Positions 1-5,711 of a DNA stretch of 9,280 nt are shown here, one piece after another; position 1 is the first letter of the stretch; every line of letters starts with the position of its first letter. A model generated the notes under the pieces. The model made no database searches, was not told where the DNA came from, and saw only the letters and a program-made list of their open reading frames with translations. The stretch covers positions 1 through 9,280 of the forward strand of contig JAUVIX010000130.1 in the NCBI GenBank assembly GCA_030592565.1. Direction: 5' to 3'. A program made the position numbers and the translations under genes. This DNA is from Chlorobiota bacterium (lineage in GTDB: Bacteria > Bacteroidota > Bacteroidia > Bacteroidales > JAADJA01).

Positions 1-253
1 AGTATCTGAAATAGATTTGGGGATAATAATCTTTCAGTAGAAAGAAGGGTATGTGCAGCGGAACTCCAGATCCACACAGAGCAAACAAGGCTGAAAGAGG
101 ATAAATAAGGTATTTGTTGAATCAGGATTGAAAAAATTTTTAAACCATTAAGGAGTTACGATTAGTTAAGCTGTTTTCTATATACCACTTAATTACTTAA
201 TGGTCAGATTATTACACTTGCATATTTTGACAATTAAAATTTTGACAAAAAAT
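1..253. other. Leading non-coding stretch with a 9-bp inverted repeat
   Basis: I see no supportable gene here. All three + frames are interrupted: stops at 7-9, 38-40 and 106-108 leave only short tails that match nothing I recognise. An AAGGAG at 150-155 has no start codon at a useful distance behind it. ACCATTAAG (144-152) is the exact reverse complement of CTTAATGGT (196-204), with 43 nt between the arms. The right arm covers the alternative ATG at 200. No clear TAnnTTTG promoter was found upstream of the first gene. Confidence 0.4.
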
Positions 254-2440
254 ATGGACATAAAAGGCTTCCTGAAAGGAATATTAAATAGCTATTCGCA
301 GATATTCTTTTCCGACAATAAAATATTTGCTGCCATACTGTTAATTGTCAGCTTTTTTGATGTGTATGCAGGACTTTCGGGGCTTATGGCTATTTTGGTT
401 TCAAATGGCCTTGCTTTCGGACTTGGCTACAACCGAATTAACACCATTAAAGGATCCTACGGTTTTAACAGCCTACTGGTTGGTTTGGGAACAGGACTCT
501 GGTATCAACCGGGCTTTGAATTATTCATCATAGTATCTATCATCTCAGTACTAACCTTTTTCATTACAATAGCCCTTGAAGGTGTTCTCGCAAAATACGG
601 ACTGCCATTTCTAAGTATTCCTTTCCTTTTCGGACTATGGATTATTGTATTATCAGGATATGATTTTGGGGCACTTGGTGTAAGTGAAAGGGGGTTATAT
701 AAAGCTAATGAGCTCTATTTGATAGGAGGGCAAAATCTTGTTGACTTATATAACTGGTGGAATGACCTAAACTTTGCTAATTCTATTAAAGTGTATTTTC
801 TTTCACTAGGAGCAATCTTTTTTCAATACAACGTCCTATCAGGAATTTTGATAGCCATTGGTGTTCTTATCTATTCAAGAATTGCCTTCACATTATCGCT
901 TCTCGGATTTTTTACAGCATATTATTTTTATCAACTTATAGGAGCCGACATCACTACTCTAAGCTATAATTATATCGGATTCAATTTCATCCTGACCTCC
1001 ATCGCTCTGGGAGGTTTCTTTGTAGTACCTTCCAGATATTCTTATCTGTGGATTATTCTGCTTCTGCCAATAGTTGTTCTAATGACTCTAAGTCTTAACA
1101 GGGTTTTCATCACTATCAACCTCTCAATCTATTCACTACCTTTTAATATTATTGCTCTTCTGTTTCTCTATTCACTAAAATTACGGCTTAAACGAAATGA
1201 CCGACTTTCAGAAGTTATTGTACAGCAGTATTCACCTGAAAAGAATCTCTACTTTCACAAAAATGCCAACGAACGTTTTCTGGAACAGCAATACTTCCCT
1301 GTTTCATTGCCATTTTGGGGTGAGTGGACTGTGATGCAAGGCTATAACGGAGAATACACTCACAAAGGTGACTGGAAACATGCCTGGGACTTTGTTATTG
1401 AAGATGATAATAAAATACAGTTTACCGATAAAGGAGAAATACTAACGGATTACTATTGTTATGGTAAGAAAGTACTGGCTACATCGGCAGGAATTATCAC
1501 GGAGATTGTGGATGGTGTTGACGATAATAAAATCGGAGATGTTAACATAAATCAGAATTGGGGTAACTCAATTGTAATAAAACATTCAGAATACCTCTAT
1601 TCACAGCTCAGCCATCTTAAACCTGGTTCGATTAAGGTTTCAAAAGGTGAGTATGTAAAAAAAGGACAGGTGCTGGCTGTGTGTGGCAATTCCGGACGAT
1701 CGCCATACCCACACATTCATTTTCAGATGCAGGCAACACCATTTATAGGATCAGAAACGCTCGATTATCCTGTAAGCCATTTTATACTCAAAACTAAATC
1801 CGGCTTTAAACTAAAATCATTTGACAAGCCTAAAACAGGGGATATAGTCTCCAACATACAAACAAATGAACTGCTCAAAAATGCATTACATTTTATTCCA
1901 GGACAAATACTAAAATTCACTTGTGAAAAAAATAATGAGGAAATAGATATTAATTGGGAAATCAAAACTGATGTATATAATAATTCATACATATACTGTG
2001 AAAAAGCAAACTCATTTGCATACTTCTATAACGACGGCACAATTCATTACTTCAAAAACTTTGTAGGCAACCGAAACTCTTATCTTTTTAAATTCTATAT
2101 TGCCCTGTATAAAGTACAAACAGGATATTACAAAGACCTTGAGATGACAGACAGCTTTCCTGTTAATCAAACTTTCAGGGGAGGGCTCCTGTTTTTGCAG
2201 GATTTTGTTGCACCTTTCTTTTTCTTCCTGAAATCAAAATATAGTATTCGGTATGAAAGTCTTGATAATGAACTCTCCCCATCACATTCAAAGCTCAGAT
2301 CAGTTATCAAAAAATACATTTTCTCAAAAGAGGTTGGTAGTATGGAATTTGAAATACTAATTGACAGAAAAGGAATCAAACGAGTAATTTTTTCAGATGG
2401 AAATAAAAAAGGAGAAGAGAGATGCGAAAGAAAGAACTGA
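254..2440 (+). CDS. Urea-transporter-like membrane channel fused to an M23 zinc metallopeptidase domain
   Basis: A 728-aa protein if started at Met254. Residues about 10-315 resemble the bacterial urea transporter (UT) family, which conducts urea passively through the inner membrane. They hold about ten hydrophobic segments and the two inverted halves: YGFNSLLVG at 69-77 with the pore-type LPFLSIPF at 117-124, then YIGFNF near 240 with SLPFN at 294-298. A basic linker follows. Residues about 354-515 form an M23 (LytM/lysostaphin-type) domain, which cleaves peptidoglycan cross-links. Its expected zinc ligands are His370, Asp379 (HAWDF) and His489 of PHIHF, with His454 (SHL) and His487 as other active-site histidines. 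The last ~210 residues are unassigned. I prefer Met254 over ATG 200 because UT-like homology starts right after it and the 18 extra residues look unlike a leader. The gene overlaps the next by 19 bp, implying co-translation. UT and M23 assignments are by eye; urea as substrate and periplasmic placement of M23 are inferred. Confidence 0.8.
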   Translation: MDIKGFLKGILNSYSQIFFSDNKIFAAILLIVSFFDVYAGLSGLMAILVSNGLAFGLGYNRINTIKGSYGFNSLLVGLGTGLWYQPGFELFIIVSIISVLTFFITIALEGVLAKYGLPFLSIPFLFGLWIIVLSGYDFGALGVSERGLYKANELYLIGGQNLVDLYNWWNDLNFANSIKVYFLSLGAIFFQYNVLSGILIAIGVLIYSRIAFTLSLLGFFTAYYFYQLIGADITTLSYNYIGFNFILTSIALGGFFVVPSRYSYLWIILLLPIVVLMTLSLNRVFITINLSIYSLPFNIIALLFLYSLKLRLKRNDRLSEVIVQQYSPEKNLYFHKNANERFLEQQYFPVSLPFWGEWTVMQGYNGEYTHKGDWKHAWDFVIEDDNKIQFTDKGEILTDYYCYGKKVLATSAGIITEIVDGVDDNKIGDVNINQNWGNSIVIKHSEYLYSQLSHLKPGSIKVSKGEYVKKGQVLAVCGNSGRSPYPHIHFQMQATPFIGSETLDYPVSHFILKTKSGFKLKSFDKPKTGDIVSNIQTNELLKNALHFIPGQILKFTCEKNNEEIDINWEIKTDVYNNSYIYCEKANSFAYFYNDGTIHYFKNFVGNRNSYLFKFYIALYKVQTGYYKDLEMTDSFPVNQTFRGGLLFLQDFVAPFFFFLKSKYSIRYESLDNELSPSHSKLRSVIKKYIFSKEVGSMEFEILIDRKGIKRVIFSDGNKKGEERCERKN

Positions 2441-3750
2441 TACTAATTTCTGTAATATTCATACTCACTTTGTTTAGAATAACTGCCCAAAACACTATCA
2501 ACACAATTTCGGTTGACACAAAGACATATAATTTTTATGAGCAGAAGGAATGGACAAAGCTTATTGAAACAGGCAAGGAATCACTTGAAAACGGGATTGA
2601 TTTCTATTACCTGCAATACAGGATGGGTGTTGCTTATTATGAGCTAAAAAAATACAGAAAAGCTATTCCCTTCTTTGAAAAACTTTTTAATGAGACTCCC
2701 GAAGATTTGGTAGCGGCAGAATATCTTTACTACTCATATCTGTTTTCGGGAATGTATGAAGATGCAAGGTTGTTTGGGAGAACACTTCCTGTTAGCCTGA
2801 AGAACAAATTTAATATAAATTTCGAGAGACTCATATTTAATAACGTAGGAGCAGAATTTAAATATTATACATTTGATAATTATGAGGCCTCTATCGAATC
2901 TGACGAAAACCTTGACCAAAGAATAACGCAAAACCTCTGGTATGCTGACCTGAATCTGACAACCTATACAAAAGGCAAATTCACGCTATTTCAGGGTTTC
3001 AGCTATATTCGCGGCAAAAACAAAGTTTTTGATTCAACATATACCGACACGGCTTTTAATGAAAACATAAAACAATTTCAGTACTACATTTCCGGAAACT
3101 GGTTCATATCGAAAGGGACTAATGTTAAAGCAGCAATTCATTATGTGAATACGAAACTTGAAGGAATAAATCCCGAATCAAATATAGGCCAGGGTTATGG
3201 AAGTTCAGGCATGAACCAATTATATTACAAAACAAGTTTGAATGGTATTGTTGGTTTTATAAAATATACGAAGAGTGTTTCAAATTTCGATATTAAAGCT
3301 ACGGTTACATTGTCATATCTTAATTCTGCCACTCAAATCTTACCCGGTATAGGGGTTAATTATTACCCGCTCGGGAACACAAACCTATATATTGGAGCTG
3401 AGTTTCTTTATCAATTCACGAATAAAGATATAGAATATACTCCGGCACCTATTGTAAAATCAAAAATAGGAGTTCGGCTGTTCAAATCTGTCTGGCTTGA
3501 GCCCTTTATGCTTTACGGCAAATCCCGAAATCTGGTGGATGAAGATGCCTTTGTGGTTTATAATAGCCCGAATACACTTAACCATTGGTATGGGTCAAAT
3601 CTAAATATTAACCTGAAAGAAAACAGACTTCTGTTATATTTCACCTGGCAGAAGTATTCGTTCACAAACACATTTCAGGTAAATTCATTTGATAAACAGG
3701 TCGATTATAATATGGAAACCTTTTTTGGTGGGATTAAGTTCCGGTTTTAA
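2422..3750 (+). CDS. Secreted TPR protein with C-terminal outer-membrane beta-barrel
   Basis: A 442-aa protein. Residues 1-22 form a signal peptide: a basic start (MRKKE), a hydrophobic core and a likely signal peptidase I site ITA|QN. Residues about 37-118 are helical and TPR-like (GVAYYELKKYRKAIPFFEKL followed by a second A/Y/L-patterned pair), normally a protein-binding scaffold. From about residue 130 onward, alternating aromatic and polar strands dominate, and the chain ends in GGIKFRF with a terminal Phe, the usual beta-signal for insertion by the BAM machinery. GGAGAAG sits 4 nt upstream of ATG 2422, inside the end of the previous gene, and supports this start. The 19-bp overlap suggests that it works with the channel-peptidase, perhaps as the outer-membrane partner of a two-membrane route or as a peptidoglycan-linked complex; that is inference. 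I do not recognise a named family for the barrel. Confidence 0.8.
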   Translation: MRKKELILISVIFILTLFRITAQNTINTISVDTKTYNFYEQKEWTKLIETGKESLENGIDFYYLQYRMGVAYYELKKYRKAIPFFEKLFNETPEDLVAAEYLYYSYLFSGMYEDARLFGRTLPVSLKNKFNINFERLIFNNVGAEFKYYTFDNYEASIESDENLDQRITQNLWYADLNLTTYTKGKFTLFQGFSYIRGKNKVFDSTYTDTAFNENIKQFQYYISGNWFISKGTNVKAAIHYVNTKLEGINPESNIGQGYGSSGMNQLYYKTSLNGIVGFIKYTKSVSNFDIKATVTLSYLNSATQILPGIGVNYYPLGNTNLYIGAEFLYQFTNKDIEYTPAPIVKSKIGVRLFKSVWLEPFMLYGKSRNLVDEDAFVVYNSPNTLNHWYGSNLNINLKENRLLLYFTWQKYSFTNTFQVNSFDKQVDYNMETFFGGIKFRF

Positions 3751-3754
3751 TTTT

Positions 3755-3785
3755 TACCTTTGAGGTATTGGAAACAAAAAACAGT
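3755..3785 (+). repeat. CRISPR-repeat-like relic with a TAnnTTTG motif
   Basis: Just after the barrel gene, 3755-3776 matches the 3' half of the CRISPR repeat (from its TATCTTTG on) at 18 of 22 positions by eye, starting TACCTTTGA. Another ACAGT, the repeat's last five bases, follows at 3781-3785 after an A-rich insertion. It may be a decayed outlying repeat or simply a Bacteroidetes promoter box that happens to resemble one. It lies about 335 bp left of the recognised array end. Confidence 0.35.
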
Positions 3786-3803
3786 AAGACATCGTTAGGC
3801 CCA

Positions 3804-3852
3804 AGCCCTTCGAGGGTTTAAAACTCTCGAAGGGCTACGCGCGCAGGATTAA
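3804..3852. repeat. REP-like hairpin element, copy 1
   Basis: An imperfect inverted repeat of 16-bp arms (3804-3819 and 3821-3836, one G:T pair) with core CCCTTCGAGGGTTT, followed by CTACGCGCGCAGGATTAA. Read on the - strand this is a GC-rich tail, then GTAG, then the hairpin, which resembles REP elements mobilised by RAYT transposases. The 19-bp block GCTACGCGCGCAGGATTAA (3834-3852) recurs exactly at 6662-6680. No T-run follows on either strand, so an intrinsic terminator is unlikely. Confidence 0.55.
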
Positions 3853-3856
3853 TATA

Positions 3857-3864
3857 TATCTTTG
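3857..3864 (+). promoter_or_regulatory. Candidate Bacteroidetes -7 box (TATCTTTG)
   Basis: TATCTTTG fits the Bacteroidetes -7 consensus TAnnTTTG and lies 42 bp before the ATG of the small gene at 3907. I see no convincing TTG at the -33 distance, so the call is tentative. Confidence 0.35.
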
Positions 3865-3906
3865 GCGAACAAGCAGGTGTAAAATGGCTCATAATCATAT
3901 CAGAGT

Positions 3907-4105
3907 ATGAAAAAAAAAATTAGTTGAAGTACCTTCTGAAAAGATAATCGACGGTGAAGTTGTTTATAATATGGGCTCAGATATGGCATCAGATGATCCT
4001 ATGGCTTACGGGCGTTTAATTAAGGCCGGCAAATACGAAGAAGCTGCTGCTATGGAAAAACAAAAAGGCTATTGGATTTTGTTGCCTAATGGAGAGTATC
4101 TTTAA
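3907..4105 (+). pseudogene. Small hypothetical gene with a one-base shift in an A10 tract
   Basis: From TTA 3920 to TAA 4103-4105 there are 61 clean codons with protein-like composition (for example VEVPSEKIIDGEVVYNMGSD near the start and GYWILLPNGEYL at the end). The obvious start is ATG 3907, but the A-run 3910-3919 has ten A's, which puts ATG in a frame that stops at once (MKKKIS then TGA). With nine A's it would be a 65-aa protein beginning MKKKLVEV. So the gene is broken, mis-sequenced, slips in the homopolymer, or starts late at ATG 3971 (44 aa). I do not recognise the family. Methionine-rich acidic sequence and lack of hydrophobic segments suggest a small soluble protein. It ends 15 bp before the degenerate CRISPR repeat, so it may flank rather than belong to the CRISPR locus. 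Confidence 0.5.
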
Positions 4106-4119
4106 GCTGTCCGGATGTA

Positions 4120-4170
4120 GCTTTCATTTTGTCCCCGACAATTGTACGGGGTTGAAATATTGAAAACAGT
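4120..4170 (+). repeat. Degenerate terminal CRISPR repeat carrying a hairpin insertion
   Basis: 4120-4132 matches repeat bases 11-23 and 4152-4170 matches the last 19 bases, ending TTGAAATATTGAAAACAGT. Between them the four bases ATCT of the normal repeat are replaced by 19 bp, CCCCGACAATTGTACGGGG, whose ends CCCCG/CGGGG can pair around an AT-rich core. The repeat's first ten bases are no longer recognisable. Exactly 30 bp (4171-4200) then separate it from the first perfect repeat, so it is a true array unit. The change removes the TATCTTTG box present in all perfect repeats. Confidence 0.8.
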
Positions 4171-4200
4171 AATCACTATTTTTTTATTAACCATATCATT

Positions 4201-5234
4201 GTTGTGAATTGCTTTCATTTTGTATCTTTGAAATATTGAAAACAGTGTTCAAAACGTTCATTAAAGTATGCTGTAAGTTGTGAATTGCTTTCATTTTGTA
4301 TCTTTGAAATATTGAAAACAGTGCATCACTTGTAAGAACATACCCGTCTACAGTTGTGAATTGCTTTCATTTTGTATCTTTGAAATATTGAAAACAGTTA
4401 TTCTATTGTTGTATATTTGCCCCAGCAAGTTGTGAATTGCTTTCATTTTGTATCTTTGAAATATTGAAAACAGTAGTTCAGCGATTCGCTCTCTTCTGGT
4501 TCGGGTTGTGAATTGCTTTCATTTTGTATCTTTGAAATATTGAAAACAGTTTTTTAATCCTGATACTGATGCTAAGGCAGGTTGTGAATTGCTTTCATTT
4601 TGTATCTTTGAAATATTGAAAACAGTTAGTAAGAAATGGAACTACAATAGATGTATGTTGTGAATTGCTTTCATTTTGTATCTTTGAAATATTGAAAACA
4701 GTAATCCGGCTACAAAGAAAAAGGTTACAGAAGTTGTGAATTGCTTTCATTTTGTATCTTTGAAATATTGAAAACAGTATTTGCAAGCAAACTTATAATT
4801 GCCTGTGAGTTGTGAATTGCTTTCATTTTGTATCTTTGAAATATTGAAAACAGTGCGCGAGTGCTTTGCCGGTTTTCAAATAGGGTTGTGAATTGCTTTC
4901 ATTTTGTATCTTTGAAATATTGAAAACAGTAAAGTGGAACAAAGTATAAATACAATTCTCGTTGTGAATTGCTTTCATTTTGTATCTTTGAAATATTGAA
5001 AACAGTAAAATCTTTATTTTTATGTAGTGCTCATTTGTTGTGAATTGCTTTCATTTTGTATCTTTGAAATATTGAAAACAGTCACTAACAAATGCAGAAA
5101 TAGAACAAATTTGTTGTGAATTGCTTTCATTTTGTATCTTTGAAATATTGAAAACAGTAGTGCCTGGGTGATCAGTCCAGGCACAAGGGTTGTGAATTGC
5201 TTTCATTTTGTATCTTTGAAATATTGAAAACAGT
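4201..5234 (+). CRISPR. Type II-C CRISPR array, 14 identical 46-bp repeats
   Basis: Repeats start at 4201 and then every 76 bp (4277, 4353, 4429 and so on to 5189). I read all 14 as identical, beginning GTTGTGAATTGC and ending TTGAAAACAGT. The 13 internal spacers and the one after the degenerate repeat are all exactly 30 bp and all different. Repeat length and sequence are typical of Bacteroidota type II-C loci, in agreement with cas9, cas1 and cas2 next door. The crRNA strand is taken as +, because type II guides are spacer followed by the 5' part of the repeat and the tracrRNA complements GTTGTG. Several spacers read as open protein sequence, as expected for phage or plasmid coding DNA. The spacer at 5159-5188 is a near-perfect palindrome. 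Confidence 0.98.
5190..5218 (+). promoter_or_regulatory. Repeat-embedded promoter, last copy, probably driving the tracrRNA
   Basis: In each perfect repeat, bases 2-4 are TTG and bases 23-30 are TATCTTTG, 18 nt apart, close to the Bacteroidetes -33/-7 arrangement (TTG, about 19-21 nt, TAnnTTTG). In the last repeat these lie at 5190-5192 and 5211-5218. The start site would fall about 5225-5231, so the first RNA made is the tracrRNA region. The same motif pair occurs in the 13 other repeats at 76-bp intervals and would start each crRNA separately, as shown for the type II-C array of Neisseria meningitidis. Activity here is inferred. Confidence 0.55.
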
Positions 5235-5337
5235 ATAGGTGGCAATATTTCACTCAATCACAACAGGTTAGGACTGTTTTTAGGATAAAAAAAGCTGTTT
5301 TGTTTTCAAGCGGATAATTAAATTATCCGCTTTTTTT
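5225..5337 (+). ncRNA. Probable tracrRNA
   Basis: The tracrRNA pairs with crRNA repeats and binds Cas9. Two anti-repeat blocks are visible. CAATATTTCA (5243-5252) is complementary to repeat bases 29-38. CAATCACAAC (5255-5264) is complementary to repeat bases 1-11 with one bulged A. Only CT separates them, against 17 unpaired repeat bases. A short hairpin AACAG/CTGTT (5262-5266 and 5274-5278) sits where the nexus is expected. An A-rich stretch and a strong terminator hairpin (5308-5337) follow. The anti-repeat ends exactly 30 nt after the last repeat, so this RNA occupies the place of a next spacer. The 5' end is estimated from the promoter in the last repeat; the 3' end is the terminator T-run. 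I saw no competing anti-repeat elsewhere in the window. Confidence 0.75.
5308..5337 (+). terminator. Intrinsic terminator of tracrRNA and array
   Basis: AAGCGGATAAT (5308-5318) and ATTATCCGCTT (5322-5332) form a perfect 11-bp stem with loop TAA, followed by seven T's (5331-5337). The T-run works only for + strand transcription; on the - strand the stem is followed by TTGAAAA. It ends the array/tracrRNA unit 33 bp before the convergent cas2 gene. Confidence 0.9.
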
Positions 5338-5370
5338 CATTTTAGTTTTTTTGATATTCTGAAATGAAAA

Positions 5371-5711
5371 TCAAAATAGCTCCAATTGTTGAGGCATATC
5401 CGGTTTTACAGCCTCTTTTATTCCATAAAAAAGTTCCATCATCCCAAATTGCTTATCAGTTATTGACATTATCCCAACATGACCTAATGGAGGCAAATGT
5501 TTTTTAACTCTTTTTACGTGCACCTCTGCATTCTCTCTACTGGCACAGTGGCGCATATATATTGAGAACTGAAACATAGCAAAACCATCCTTAATCAGAT
5601 GTTTCCTAAAAAGAGCAGCATTCCTGCGTTCCTTTTAGTATCAGTCGGAAGGTCGAAAAGCACCATAACCCACATAACACGGTATTGATTTAAACGACTT
5701 AGATTACTCAA
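5371..5711 (-). pseudogene. cas2: Cas2 with a one-base frameshift
   Basis: Cas2 is the structural dimer of the Cas1-Cas2 spacer integrase. The N-terminal part reads LSNLSRLNQYRVMWVMVLF then DLPTDTKRN, with the conserved Asp of the first beta strand, and starts at TTG 5711-5709, overlapping the cas1 stop by 8 bp. After AAC near 5628 the frame is lost and TGA is reached at 5597-5595, giving only 38 aa. The frame one base away continues from AGG at 5625 as RNAALFRKHLIKDGFAMFQF, then SIYMRHCASREN and SITDKQFG, to the stop at 5371, ending QQLELF as in type II-C Cas2. Adding one base in AACGCAGG (for example AACCGCAGG) restores 113 codons, the family's normal size. So one base has been lost in the genome or in the sequence. 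A short product from internal ATG 5577 (68 aa) would lack the N-terminal strand and is unlikely to work. Confidence 0.9.

Noticed and set aside
10..108. Tail of an upstream gene (frame 1, ending TAA at 106-108)
   Set aside because: Only about 32 codons after a stop at 7-9, no recognisable motif and no start; not distinguishable from chance.
345..2931. Short frames at 345-533, 1765-1992, 2167-2379 and 2734-2931
   Set aside because: All lie within the two well-supported genes in other frames.
4595..5257. Two minus-strand open frames of 63 and 68 codons inside the array
   Set aside because: They are the CRISPR repeat translated over and over (FQYFKDTK, FSIFQRYKMKAIHN) and have no independent coding signal.
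5371..5577. A free-standing 68-aa protein
   Set aside because: It is the C-terminal part of Cas2 starting at an internal Met; the missing N-terminal part is present in the neighbouring frame.
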